A stretch of 64,000 nt of DNA from Actinomadura sp. J1-007 (GTDB taxonomy: Bacteria; Actinomycetota; Actinomycetes; Streptosporangiales; Streptosporangiaceae): assembly GCF_009793335.1 (NCBI RefSeq), contig NZ_WING01000001.1, positions 7,192,001 through 7,256,000 on the forward strand, given 5' to 3'. Within the stretch, counting starts at the first letter, position 1. Each line of letters opens with the position of its first letter. The translations under genes were made by a program, and so were the position numbers. The notes below the pieces were generated by a model. The model was not told the DNA's origin. It was given only the letters and a program-made list of their open reading frames with translations, and did not search any database. Shown here in pieces: positions 26,897 to 35,761 of the stretch.

Positions 26897-27665
26897 CGTC
26901 GCTCGTCGCCTGATCCGGTGCGTCCGGCGGGAAGCCGGCGGTGCCCGCCACCTCGTGGTCGCCGTCGCAGATCGACTCCTCGAGGCCGAGCCGGGCCTGT
27001 TCGAGGTGGACGGCCATCGCGGTGGCCGCGGCGTTCTCGTCCGCGGCCTCGATGGCGGTCAGGATCACCCGGTGCGCATCGATGATCGCCTCGACCCGGC
27101 CGCCGGCGTTGACCCATCCATTCCACACCCGGCGGCGAAGCCGCCGCAGCAGGGGCTCCAGCGACTCGAGCGTGAGCTCGCAGAGGTCGTTGCCGGCCGC
27201 TTGCGAGACGGCCGCGTGGAAGGCGACGTCCGCCTCGTGCAGGTGCTCGGCGTCGCGGACCGACCTCAGCGCGTCCAGCGCCTCGTGCAGGGAGGCGAGG
27301 TGTTCGGGCGTGTGGTTGCGCGCGGCGAGCCGGGCGTTGCCGACCTCCACGATCTCGCGGAACTGCTGTAGCTGCTCGTCGTCGACGGAGGTGCCGAGGA
27401 TGCGGAGTGCGAACAGCCTCGACATGTGGGTCGAGTCCGGCGTCGAGACCGTGCTCTCCCGGCCCTGGTGGCGCTTGAGCAACCCGATGGCCGACAGGCC
27501 CGCGACCGCTTCACGGACCACCGGCACGCTCACGTTGAGCATCTCCGCCAGTTCCCCGGTGCCCGGCATCTGATCGCCATCGCGCAGGTTGCGCTCCTGG
27601 ATCAGCTGGATGATCGCCTCAGTCGCCTGGTCGGTGAGCGATGTGCGCTTGATGGATGCCGGCAT
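26886..27665 (-). CDS. FadR-type GntR regulator of the sugar locus
   Basis: A 259-residue protein: winged helix (TDQATEAIIQLIQE, then NVSVPVVREAVAGLSAIGLL) and an FCD domain with DVAFHAAVSQAAGND and a DAHRVIL metal site. Such regulators often sense sugar-acid intermediates such as KDPG or gluconate. The shared ACTTCTCTTA motif lies 77 bases before its own start (27742) and before the three other transcription units here, so autoregulation and control of the whole locus are likely. Converges on the kinase. Confidence 0.92.
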   Translation of the reverse strand: MPASIKRTSLTDQATEAIIQLIQERNLRDGDQMPGTGELAEMLNVSVPVVREAVAGLSAIGLLKRHQGRESTVSTPDSTHMSRLFALRILGTSVDDEQLQQFREIVEVGNARLAARNHTPEHLASLHEALDALRSVRDAEHLHEADVAFHAAVSQAAGNDLCELTLESLEPLLRRLRRRVWNGWVNAGGRVEAIIDAHRVILTAIEAADENAAATAMAVHLEQARLGLEESICDGDHEVAGTAGFPPDAPDQATSDVTA

Positions 27666-27741
27666 CTCTCAGCTCCACTCCCTGGCGACGGTACCGGGCC
27701 CGCGGTCCGGGCCCCCGGCACGATCGCGCCTCCTTCTTACA

Positions 27742-27752
27742 AACTTCTCTTA
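27742..27752. promoter_or_regulatory. Sugar-locus operator motif, copy 3
   Basis: AACTTCTCTTA in the divergent gap, nearest to the regulator gene. On the minus strand it reads TAAGAGAAGTT and a second GTAAGA follows (GTAAGA-GAAGTTT-GTAAGA), a possible double site. Confidence 0.55.
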
Positions 27753-27915
27753 CATTAACAGAGAGACCGAGCAAGGAAGTAAGCGTGCCGCTCCGCACGC
27801 GACGGCTCCCGGACGGGCGTCCCGCGGTGCGACGCCGGGTCTGAAGGACGCGAGCAAGGCCGAAGGCACGATCACCGCACGATCCAGTGGCCGGCGGGCC
27901 CACACCGCTCTTTCC

Positions 27916-27945
27916 TTGACACATATCTACTTCTCTTATTAGATG
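27916..27945 (+). promoter_or_regulatory. Promoter with sugar-locus motif, copy 4
   Basis: TTGACA (27916-27921) and a weak -10 such as TAGATG (27940-27945, 18-base spacer). TACTTCTCTTA (27928-27938) fills the spacer, and ATCTA/TAGAT arms surround it. A bound regulator would cover the promoter of the binding-protein gene. The rest of 27666-27995 shows no gene. Confidence 0.55.
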
Positions 27946-27995
27946 ATGAGAACTCGGTGCGGTGGAGCCCGGGACGGAGAGAGGCCTCCCATCAG

Positions 27996-29513
27996 ATGAA
28001 ACGCACATGTGCTGCCGGCTTGTCGGCCCTGCTGTTGGCTGTGACCCTCGCTGGCTGCTCCAGCGGCGCCCAGGACTCGTCGGAGGCCAGGCAGACCCTG
28101 ACTCTCGGCGCGATCGTCGACGTCGCGTCGTTCGATCCGTCGCAGTCGGACGTCGGCCACTTCATGCAGTACCTGCAGCCGGCGTACGACACGCTGATCA
28201 AGATCGACTCGCACAACGAGCTCCAGCCGATGCTGGCGACGAAGTGGACCTACACCGACGCCGCCAGGACGAAGCTGAAGCTCACCCTCCGCGGTGACGT
28301 CAAGTTCTCCGACGGCACTGCCATGGACGCGGAGGCCGTCGCCAAGAGCCTGAAGAGGTTCAAGGCGGCGAACGGGCCGCGATCCTCCGCGCTGCAGAAC
28401 GTCACATCCGTCACGGCACCGGACAAGACCACGGTCGACCTCACCCTCGCGTCGCCGGACCCGGCGCTGGTGCACAATCTCGGCCTCGTGGCCGGCATGA
28501 TCACGAACCCGGCGGCAGCCGCGACCGGCCTGAAGAGCACGCCGGCCGGCACCGGACCGTATGTGCTCGACACGAAGAAGACGAGCCGCGGCAACGCCTA
28601 CGCGTTCGTCCGGAACCAGCACTACTACAACGCGGCGGCGTTCCCGTTCAATGAGATCGATATCCGGGTGATGACCGACGCGACCGCACGGTTGAACGCC
28701 GTCAAGACCGGAGAGGCCGATGGCGCGGTCGCGCTCGCGTCGCAGGCGAGGACGGCCAAGGGGTCGGGCCTGAACGTGCTGTCCAGCCCCGGAGACTGGC
28801 AGGGCCTTTTCCTGAATGACCGGAACGGCAAGACCGTCAAGGCGATGTCGGACGTCCGGGTCCGGCAGGCGATCAGCCATGCGATCGACGGCGACGCCAT
28901 TCTCAAGTCGTACGCGTTCGGGCAGGGGACGTCCTCGACGCAGATCTTCTACCCTGGCACCGCCGCCTACGACAACTCCCTGAACTCCAGATACCCGTAC
29001 GATCCGGCGAAGGCCAAGCAACTGCTGGCCGAAGCCGGGTACGCCGGGGGATTCACGCTGACCATGCCGTCCATGACCGCGCTCTTCGCCAGCGTCTACC
29101 CGATCATTCAGGAGGAGCTCGGGGCGGTCGGCATCAAGGTGGTCTACAAGAGCCAGCCGGCATCGGCCGGCCTGACGCCTTACCTGTCCGAAGAATTCCC
29201 CGCCTACCTGTTCAGCTGGGGCTCCTCGGACAACTGGCTCGACGCCAACCTCCTGCTCGCCCGGAACGGCGCCTGGAACCCGTTCCACGCGAGCGACACC
29301 ACCATCGAGTCCCTCATGAAGCGGATCGCCGCGGCGAGCGGCCCCGCGCAGGATGCGCTGTACAAGCAGCTGTCCGGGTACGTCGTCGGCCAAGCCTGGT
29401 TCGTGCCGTTCTACGTAGCCGACAACATCTATATGGCGAGCACATCGGTCAAGGTCGTCGCGCAGCCGGAACAGGTTGTGCCGTCGATCTACAACTACTC
29501 ACCGGCTTCCTGA
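27996..29513 (+). CDS. Family 5 ABC substrate-binding lipoprotein
   Basis: A 505-residue extracellular binding protein. The signal ends in a lipobox (LAGCSS) after MKRTCAAGLSALLLAVT. Mature-part markers: LQPMLATKW, VKFSDGTAMDAEAVAKSLKR, STPAGTGPYVL, DVRVRQAISHAID and YDPAKAKQLLAEAGY. It most likely delivers ligand to the DppB/DppCDF importer at 19.5-23.0 kb, because it has its own copy of the locus motif and no other family 5 binding protein is present. In this context the ligand should be an oligosaccharide or sugar acid. Confidence 0.92.
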   Translation: MKRTCAAGLSALLLAVTLAGCSSGAQDSSEARQTLTLGAIVDVASFDPSQSDVGHFMQYLQPAYDTLIKIDSHNELQPMLATKWTYTDAARTKLKLTLRGDVKFSDGTAMDAEAVAKSLKRFKAANGPRSSALQNVTSVTAPDKTTVDLTLASPDPALVHNLGLVAGMITNPAAAATGLKSTPAGTGPYVLDTKKTSRGNAYAFVRNQHYYNAAAFPFNEIDIRVMTDATARLNAVKTGEADGAVALASQARTAKGSGLNVLSSPGDWQGLFLNDRNGKTVKAMSDVRVRQAISHAIDGDAILKSYAFGQGTSSTQIFYPGTAAYDNSLNSRYPYDPAKAKQLLAEAGYAGGFTLTMPSMTALFASVYPIIQEELGAVGIKVVYKSQPASAGLTPYLSEEFPAYLFSWGSSDNWLDANLLLARNGAWNPFHASDTTIESLMKRIAAASGPAQDALYKQLSGYVVGQAWFVPFYVADNIYMASTSVKVVAQPEQVVPSIYNYSPAS

Positions 29514-29529
29514 AGGAAGGGTGCGTTCG

Positions 29530-29766
29530 ATGAACGCTGCGGTGACCGGCACCGATCAGGAACCGCTCGATCGCGTGGTCGAGTTCGACCGGCGGTGTGG
29601 GGTGCACGGTATGGGCGCCTTCCGCCGTGCGGCCGGGGAGCACCTCACCTGCGCGTGGCCACCGGCGCACCCGGCACGGTCCACGGAGGACCGCTGGCGG
29701 CTACCTAGCTCGTCGTGTTGCCGCCTTCTCCCACAGCGTGAAGCGCAAAGCGCAGCGAGGACGTGA
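29530..29766 (+). CDS. Short ORF, probable gene fragment
   Basis: ATG 29530 has GAAGGAAGGG upstream, and the first 60 residues (including LDRVVEFDRRCGVHGMGAFR) look like coding sequence, but the frame ends inside the convergent hydrolase gene after 78 residues. I do not recognise the family. It is probably the truncated start of a gene that once followed the binding protein. Confidence 0.35.
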   Translation: MNAAVTGTDQEPLDRVVEFDRRCGVHGMGAFRRAAGEHLTCAWPPAHPARSTEDRWRLPSSSCCRLLPQREAQSAART

Positions 29767-30574
29767 AGATGGCCTCGAACTCGTTGTCGGAGATGCCGTG
29801 CCAGCCGTGGTCAGCGGAGGGGACGAGGTGCAGATCGACCGGCGCGCCCGCTTCACGCAGCCGGGCCGCGAGCGCCTGCGAGTGCGTACGAGGAACGAGG
29901 CTGTCGTTCTCACCGTGGACCAGGAGGAAGGGCGGCGCATCGCGGTGGGCGTGCGCGACGGGGGACGCTTCGCGCGCCTTCCCGGGATCGGCCGTGGGAT
30001 CGGCACCGAGCAGAAGCGACTCCGGCGGTCCGGGCGACAGGGCCAGGTCGGCGGGCCCGTACCAGATGACGGCGGCGGCGAGGCAGGGCTCGGCCGAGGT
30101 GAGGGCCAGGAGCGAGGCCAGGTGGCCGCCCGCCGACTCGCCCCACGCGACGACGCGCCGGACGTCGATGCCGAGCTCGCCGGAGCGCAGCACCAGCCAG
30201 TGCAGCGCGGTCCGCACGTCGTCGAGTTGGGCGGGGAAGACCGCCTCGCCGCTCAGCCGGTAGTCGACGCAGGCCACCGCGAGACCGGCGGCGGCGATCC
30301 GCGCGAACGGGCCCGGCGACCACTGGCGGGTGCGCGGGCCCATGTCGTCGCGGCGGCCGCGCCGCCAGGCACCGCCGTGCAGGAAGAGCACGAGCGGGGC
30401 GTGGCCGCCCTCGGGGAGCCACAGGTCCAGTTCCAGCGGGCGGGCGCCCTCGATCTCGGCGTACGGCACCCCGCGCATGACGCGCACGCCCGGCGGGACG
30501 GGAGCCGGGAGGGGCGCGACGTCGGGGTGCGGGGCGACGATGAGGTCCTGGAGGGCGCTCATCGCGTCCGCCAC
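29705..30574 (-). CDS. Alpha/beta hydrolase (esterase/lipase family)
   Basis: A 289-residue cytoplasmic hydrolase: oxyanion motif LFLHGGAWRRG, nucleophile Ser in VAWGESAGGHLASL, acid in LLVHGENDSLVP and His in SADHGWHG. This is the BD-FAE/HSL-like family that deacylates carbohydrate or small-molecule esters. Its start lies inside the end of the cupin gene (16-base overlap), so they form one unit divergent from the MarR gene. Confidence 0.9.
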   Translation of the reverse strand: MADAMSALQDLIVAPHPDVAPLPAPVPPGVRVMRGVPYAEIEGARPLELDLWLPEGGHAPLVLFLHGGAWRRGRRDDMGPRTRQWSPGPFARIAAAGLAVACVDYRLSGEAVFPAQLDDVRTALHWLVLRSGELGIDVRRVVAWGESAGGHLASLLALTSAEPCLAAAVIWYGPADLALSPGPPESLLLGADPTADPGKAREASPVAHAHRDAPPFLLVHGENDSLVPRTHSQALAARLREAGAPVDLHLVPSADHGWHGISDNEFEAIFTSSLRFALHAVGEGGNTTS

Positions 30575-31116
30575 TGGTGATCGAGCAGGAACGCCACGTC
30601 GAAGCGCTGCGGCACGGTGCCGAACTTCTCCGGGGCCGGGACGTGCGGCCGCTGCGGAAGGCCGAGCTCCTCGGTGGGCGTGCCGAGGTTCTCGAAGAAC
30701 CGCTCGAACGTTCCGCCCGGCCCTGCGGCTACGCCCACGATCTGGCTGTGGTGCCGCTCGATGCGGTAGGAGTGCGGACAGTTCTTGGGGACGAAGCCAA
30801 AGTCCCCGGTCGTCAGCAGCTTTTCGTACTGGCGGCCCTCGATGTCCTCGACGAACAGCCGCACCGCCCCCGCGGTGATGAAGAAGACCTCGTAGGTGTC
30901 CGGATGTGAATGCGCCGGGATGAGGTCGCCCTTCGGACCCTCACAGGTGAAGAAGTTGAAGGTGTTCTCGGTCTGCTCGCCCCCCGCGTAGACGGTGAAC
31001 AGGTCGCCGAACAGATGGGCGCGGTCCCCCATGCCCTTCTCGATGAAGTACGGCGTGCCCGGAGCCGGGGGGATCTGCGAGCGGGACCGGTAGGGGGTGG
31101 CGAACTCCATGGTCAT
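30559..31116 (-). CDS. Cupin-domain protein (quercetin-dioxygenase-like)
   Basis: A 185-residue cupin. I chose ATG 31116 (start MTMEFATPYRSRSQ), with GGAGAAG just upstream; the longer frame to 31281 would cross the operator. The first metal motif is visible in PAHSHPDTYEVFF (two His and Glu), with the second in NCPHSYRIE. Such proteins oxidise flavonols or related rings, or bind metal without known activity. It is paired with an esterase and faces a MarR gene across a perfect palindrome. Confidence 0.88.
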   Translation of the reverse strand: MTMEFATPYRSRSQIPPAPGTPYFIEKGMGDRAHLFGDLFTVYAGGEQTENTFNFFTCEGPKGDLIPAHSHPDTYEVFFITAGAVRLFVEDIEGRQYEKLLTTGDFGFVPKNCPHSYRIERHHSQIVGVAAGPGGTFERFFENLGTPTEELGLPQRPHVPAPEKFGTVPQRFDVAFLLDHQWRTR

Positions 31117-31143
31117 GGCTTCTCCAGGAGGGGCGGAACCAGA

Positions 31144-31164
31144 AACGTCAGGATACCTGACGTT
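31144..31164. promoter_or_regulatory. Perfect palindrome, candidate MarR operator
   Basis: AACGTCAGG (31144-31152), ATA, CCTGACGTT (31156-31164): 9-bp arms without mismatch, centred in the 149-base gap between the divergent cupin and MarR genes. MarR proteins typically bind such 18-21 bp repeats between the gene pairs they control. Confidence 0.75.
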
Positions 31165-31265
31165 CAGGGCTCCAGGACGCCGTCCGCGCGGAAATAGGAT
31201 GGCCTGGCCGTACGTCTCCGACCGGGCCGCGGCGGACATGCTCGACACACGCTCACCGAGGAGCC

Positions 31266-31721
31266 ATGACCGAGACCGCATCGAACCTGCCCCGGCTGCT
31301 CGGCGAGGCCAAGCGCTGGTTCGACGACGCGCTCTTCACCGGCATGGAGGCCGCGGGCGAACGTCCGGTGACCGTCGCCCAAGCCGCCGTCTTCTCCGTT
31401 CTGCCCGCCGAGGGCTGCACGATCTCCGAGATCGCCCGCCGGATCGGCGTCAGGCGGCAGACCGTCCACCAGGCCGTGCACGGCTTGATCGGCATGGGAC
31501 TGCTGGAGCAGATTCCCGACCCGGCCTCCGCGCGCAACCGCCTGGTCCGTACGACGGCGGAGGGCGCCCGTGTCCACCGCAGGGCGCAGGCCACGCTCAC
31601 CGTCATCGAGGACGTCCTCGCTCAACGGATCGGCGCCGCCTCCACCGGGGAACTGCGACGCCTCCTCTCACTGCCTTGGGGTGAGCCACCACGCGTGCAG
31701 GTGCCCCCCGGCGACACATGA
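31266..31721 (+). CDS. MarR-family transcriptional regulator
   Basis: A 151-residue dimeric winged-helix regulator: TVAQAAVFSVLPAEGCTISE, recognition helix IARRIGVRRQTVHQAVHGL, wing with DPASARNRLVRTTAEG. ATG 31266 follows GAGGAGCC. It probably represses the cupin-hydrolase operon and itself through the palindrome at 31144-31164, being released by a phenolic or similar ligand. Confidence 0.9.
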   Translation: MTETASNLPRLLGEAKRWFDDALFTGMEAAGERPVTVAQAAVFSVLPAEGCTISEIARRIGVRRQTVHQAVHGLIGMGLLEQIPDPASARNRLVRTTAEGARVHRRAQATLTVIEDVLAQRIGAASTGELRRLLSLPWGEPPRVQVPPGDT

Positions 31722-31754
31722 GCCGCAAACCGTTCTTGCCTCTCCAGACGCCAT

Positions 31755-32040
31755 AAGCGTGGCCGCTGTCCGAGCCGGGCGATGTTCGCGCGGGAACTGT
31801 GGACGACGACTGGGATGGCCGCCAGCGCGTCACGGCGGTCAAGGAAGGGCAGCGCGCCCTCGGTGAGCCCTCCAGCGGCCAGGGACGCGCATGCCGACCT
31901 CAAAGAGCCGCAGACCGATCCGGTAGCGCAGGACGTCGGTGCGTTCCAGGCCGCCCCATTCGACCAGTTCGGTCACGAGCCGGTGCGCAGTCGAGCGCGC
32001 CAGCCCGGTGCGGCGGCACAGTGCGGCCGGGGCCGGCGGT
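31755..32040 (-). pseudogene. IclR-type regulator remnant
   Basis: The minus strand contains AALCRRTGLARSTAHRLVTE and LRYRIGLRLFEVGMRVP, the recognition helix and linker of an IclR protein, and in another frame LTEGALPFLDRRDALA, the start of the effector domain. No start, no full domain and a frame break: a dead fragment of about 95 codons. The rest of 31722-32267 shows nothing further. Confidence 0.65.
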
Positions 32041-32267
32041 TCTGAGTGCCCAGCAGGACGGGCCGGCAGGACCGGGATGTCGCCGGAGTGTTTCTTGTCC
32101 AGGTCCGTGGTCGACACGATCCGCCGAGGCGCGACGCCGCCCGCGACTGACACGAAACGGCCAATCGCTTGCTTGGGATGAGACGGGGGTCTAGACAGTA
32201 GTCCTAGAGGGTTCGGGACGGTCGGCGGGCCGTGCGGACCGAAGCGGTGGACGAGAAGGGACCGCGC

Positions 32268-32624
32268 ATGGACCCCCGGCAGGCGCTCTCCACCACGCGG
32301 GCGATGCGCCGGGCGCGGCCCGGCCCGATCCCGCTGGAGGCGCGGGAACGGATACTGGACGCCGCGATCCGGGCGTCCACCGGCGGCAACGCGCAGCACG
32401 ACCCGGCCGGCGGTTCGGGCTTCCCCGCGGTGAAAAGCGTCATGCCCGCCGCTCGCACCCAAGGCGGGAGAGGTTCCCTGACCAGCGTATTCGGGGCCTT
32501 CCGTGGGGAGGAGACGCGGGAGTTCCTCGCCGTGCCCGGCGAGGAGGGCTGGGGGAAAGCCTGCCGCGAGTCGTTCGGCTATCCCGTGGATCGGTGCGGA
32601 AGCGCTGGAAGGAGTGACCCTTGA
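32268..32624 (+). pseudogene. Nitroreductase remnant with internal deletion
   Basis: The N-terminal motif TTRAMRRARPGPIPLEARER with ILDAAIRASTGGNAQ is typical of FMN-dependent nitroreductases, and the end (SVFGAFRGEETREFLAVPG, then FGYPVDRCG) resembles the C-terminal third. About 90-100 central residues, including most of the FMN site, are replaced by unrelated sequence. The frame stays open to a TGA that overlaps the next gene. Confidence 0.65.
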
Positions 32625-34342
32625 TGAACGATCTGGTGATCAAGAACGCTCGGGTCGTGGACGGCACCGGCGCGGCCCCGTACCACGCCGACGTCGCCGT
32701 CACCGGCGACCGCATCAGCGGGATCGGCCGCGACGTCGGCGCCGGCCGTCGCACGCTCGACGCCGACGGTGCGCTGCTCACCCCCGGTTTCGTTGACATC
32801 CACACCCACTACGACGGGCAGGCCACCTGGGATCCGATCCTGGCCCCGTCGTCGTGGCACGGTGTCACCACGGTGGTCGTGGGCAACTGCGGGGTGGGGT
32901 TCGCCCCGGTCAGGCCCGACCGGCACGAATGGCTGATCGGGCTGATGGAGGGTGTGGAGGACATCCCCGGCAGTGCGCTGGCCGAGGGGATCACCTGGGA
33001 GTGGGAGAGCTTCCCGCAGTTCCTGGACGCGCTGGAACGGATGCCGCGGACCATGGACCTGGGCACGCAGGTTCCGCACGGCGCCGTCCGCGCGTACGTC
33101 ATGGGCGAGCGCGGTGCCCGCAACGAGCCCGCCACCGCCGGCGACATCGCCGCGATGAAAGCGATCGTCAAGCAGGGCGTGGCCGCCGGGGCGCTGGGCT
33201 TCTCCACCTCCCGCACGCTCGCGCACCGGGCCATCGACGGCGAACCGGTGCCCGGCACGTTCGCCGCCGAGGAGGAGCTGTTCGGAATCGGCGAGGCGCT
33301 GCGCGAACTGGGCACCGGGGTGTACGAGATCGCGCCCGTCGGCGCGGCGGGTGAGGACGTCAACGCCCCGCCGGACGAGGTCCGGTGGATGCGGCGGTTG
33401 TCGGAGGCGACCGGCCGGCCGGTGTCGTTCGCGCTGCTCCAGGTGGACGCCGCGCCCGACCTGTGGCGGGAGCTGATGGAGTTGTCGGCCGGCACCGAAG
33501 CACAGATGTTCCCGCAGGTCGCGGCCAGGCCGTTCGGGATGCTGATCGGGCTGGAGACGCTGCACGCGTTCGGCGACCACCCGACGTACGTGTCGGAGTT
33601 GTCGCTGCTGCCGCTGCCGGAACGGGTGGCGCGGATGCGCGATCCCGAGGTCCGGGCGCGGATCCTCGCCGAGCGCCCGGTCGAGGAGGACGTGCTGGCC
33701 GGCATGGTCCGCGGCTACCTGGACCGGCTGTTCCCGCTGGACGGCGACCGTCCCGACTACGAGCCCGCGCCGGACGAGTCGGTGGCGGCGCGTGCGGCGG
33801 CGACCGGCCGCGACCCGCTGGAGATGCTGTACGACCTGCTGCTGGAGGACGACGGCCGCAACCTGATGCTGCTGCCGCTGCTGAACTACTCCGAACGCAG
33901 CCTCGACTCCGTCCGCGAGATGCTCACCCACCCGCGGGCCGTGCTCGGGCTCGGCGACGGTGGCGCGCACTGCGGCTTCATCTGCGACGCCTCGCTGCCC
34001 ACCACCATGCTCAGCCACTGGGCGCGCGACCGGCGGCGCGGCGAGACACTGCCGCTGGAGCACGTCGTGCGGCTGATGACCCGCGACACCGCCCGCCTGT
34101 ACGGGCTGGCCGACAGCGGCGTGATCGCCGAGGGCACGAAGGCCGACCTCAACCTCATCGACTTCGACCGAGTCGCCAACCACCGCCCCGAAATGCTGTA
34201 CGACCTGCCCGCCGGCGGACGGCGGCTGGTGCAGCGCGCCGACGGGTACCTCGCCACGTTCGTCTCGGGCACGCAAACCTTCGCCAACGGCGAACACACC
34301 GGCGAACTCCCAGGCCGCCTCGTGCGAGGAGCACACCGCTGA
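32624..34342 (+). CDS. N-acyl-D-amino-acid deacylase-like amidohydrolase
   Basis: A 572-residue metal-dependent amidohydrolase: start MNDLVIKNARVVDGTGAAPY, metal motif GFVDIHTHYDGQATWDP, VVVGNCGVGFAPVRP (with the metal-ligand Cys typical of D-aminoacylases), LGFSTSRTLAHRA, and near the end LGLGDGGAHCGFICDAS and ARLYGLADSGVIAEGTKADL. These enzymes remove acyl groups from D-amino acids. ATG 32624 is chosen over TTG 32621 because GGAAGGAG is well spaced. Presumed operon partners on both sides are remnants. Confidence 0.9.
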   Translation: MNDLVIKNARVVDGTGAAPYHADVAVTGDRISGIGRDVGAGRRTLDADGALLTPGFVDIHTHYDGQATWDPILAPSSWHGVTTVVVGNCGVGFAPVRPDRHEWLIGLMEGVEDIPGSALAEGITWEWESFPQFLDALERMPRTMDLGTQVPHGAVRAYVMGERGARNEPATAGDIAAMKAIVKQGVAAGALGFSTSRTLAHRAIDGEPVPGTFAAEEELFGIGEALRELGTGVYEIAPVGAAGEDVNAPPDEVRWMRRLSEATGRPVSFALLQVDAAPDLWRELMELSAGTEAQMFPQVAARPFGMLIGLETLHAFGDHPTYVSELSLLPLPERVARMRDPEVRARILAERPVEEDVLAGMVRGYLDRLFPLDGDRPDYEPAPDESVAARAAATGRDPLEMLYDLLLEDDGRNLMLLPLLNYSERSLDSVREMLTHPRAVLGLGDGGAHCGFICDASLPTTMLSHWARDRRRGETLPLEHVVRLMTRDTARLYGLADSGVIAEGTKADLNLIDFDRVANHRPEMLYDLPAGGRRLVQRADGYLATFVSGTQTFANGEHTGELPGRLVRGAHR

Positions 34343-34378
34343 CCCCCACGGTCACCACGTCGGACGTCGGCCCTGCGC

Positions 34379-35308
34379 GTGGAACAGGTCGGCGCCGGAT
34401 CGGAGGCCAAGGGGCTGGGGGAGACCCTCGGCGCGGACTTCGCCCGGGCCGAGTTCATCAGCCTGCCGCTCACCCTGCTGATCATGCTGGTGGTGTTCGG
34501 CGCGGTGATCGCGGCGGGCGTGCCGGAGGTGCTGGCGCTGTCGTCGGGGGCGCGGCGTTCGGGCTGTCGGGATTGGTGTCGCACCTGCTGCCCGCCACCA
34601 GCGCGATCAGCAACGTGATCCTGCTGATGGGCATGGCCGTCGGCATCGACGACTCGCTGTTCTACCTCAAGCGGGAACGCGAGGAGCGGCGCCGTGGCCG
34701 ACCGGAGTGATCGAGATAGCGGCACAGACGTCCGGGCCCACGGTGGTGGTGTCAGGGGTGACGCTGATCATCGCGGTGGCCGGGCTGTACCTGGCCGGGG
34801 AGGCAGCGTTCTCCTCGCTGGCCACCGGGTCGATCATCGTGGTCGCCGTCGCGGTGCTCTCCTCGCTGACAGTGCTGCCCGCGCTGCCGGCCAAGCTGGG
34901 CCGCTGGACCGACCGGCCGAAGGTCCCGGTGCTGTGGCGGCTGACCATGCGGCCCGGCCAGGCGCGGCTGTGGCCGGCGCTGCTGCGTCCCGCGATCGGC
35001 CACCCGGCGGTGACGCTGGCGGTGTCGGCGGGGGACTGCTGCTGCTCGCCGTCCCGGCCCTGGACATGCGGCTCAAGCAGCCCGGCTCGGACGACCTGTC
35101 CCGCGACATCCCGGGCGTGCGGGCGATGGACCGGCCGACCCGGGCGTTCCCCAGCGAGGGCACCGTCCACCAGGTCGCGGTGAGCGCACCGGCCGACCGG
35201 GTCGGCGAGGTCGAGACGGCCCTGGCCGGCCGGGCCCGCCGTACGACCGCGGACCCGCTCTTACGCCTCGACGGTGACCGGCCCGTGCTCGGTGACTGGC
35301 GCGACTAG
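34379..35308 (+). pseudogene. MMPL-type RND transporter remnant with several frameshifts
   Basis: Text of one transporter appears in successive frames: EQVGAGSEAKGLGETLGADF and a membrane helix (to about 34545), then FGLSGLVSHLLPATSAISNV and the RND motif MGMAVGIDDSLFYLKRE (to about 34695), then SGVTLIIAVAGLYLAGEAAF with LSSLTVLPALPAKLG (to about 35030), then PALDMRLKQPGSDDLSRDIP to the stop at 35308. Each step changes frame in the same sense. The N-terminal half and the C-terminus of a roughly 700-residue exporter are missing. Non-functional. Confidence 0.75.
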
Positions 35309-35530
35309 GTTGCCGGGCAACGGCGGGTCCTCATCCGCTGCTCCCGGCCCATGGTCCAGGGGACTCTCAGTCCCTAAACGACGTGAACGGGCAGGGTTCC
35401 CGAACGGGCGTCCGGGGGCAGTGCCTAAGGGCTGACAAGCCGCGTCCGCTTCCTGGCCCTAGCGGCTGGCCAGGATGCTGATCTCGAAGGGTTCCGCCCT
35501 GCCGCACACGAGTTGTGAGACCGGACGTCC

Positions 35531-35589
35531 CAGGCGAACGCGTCCACAGCGGACACGTCCGCGACCATCTCACCAACGATCGTTTTCTG
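35531..35589. repeat. 59-bp direct repeat, left copy
   Basis: Begins CAGGCGAACGCGTCC and ends near GATCGTTTTCTG. It matches 54732-54789 with two substitutions and one single-base gap, in the same orientation, 19.2 kb away. On the minus strand both copies contain an open peptide with TIVGEMVADVS. The surrounding 35309-35761 holds no gene I can support. Confidence 0.8.
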
Positions 35590-35761
35590 GCACCGGGCGG
35601 CAGGCGGGTCGGGTGTCGCCCGGGCAGTTCCCAGTGGGGTCCGGGGGAGTTCCGCCACCTCGGCGGCGGTGGGCGGGGTGCCGTTAACGTCAGAACTTTG
35701 AGCCTTGATAACTCTGTGTAGTCAGTTGGATGCTTAGAGTGGTCAAGGTTTGGGGTTCTTC

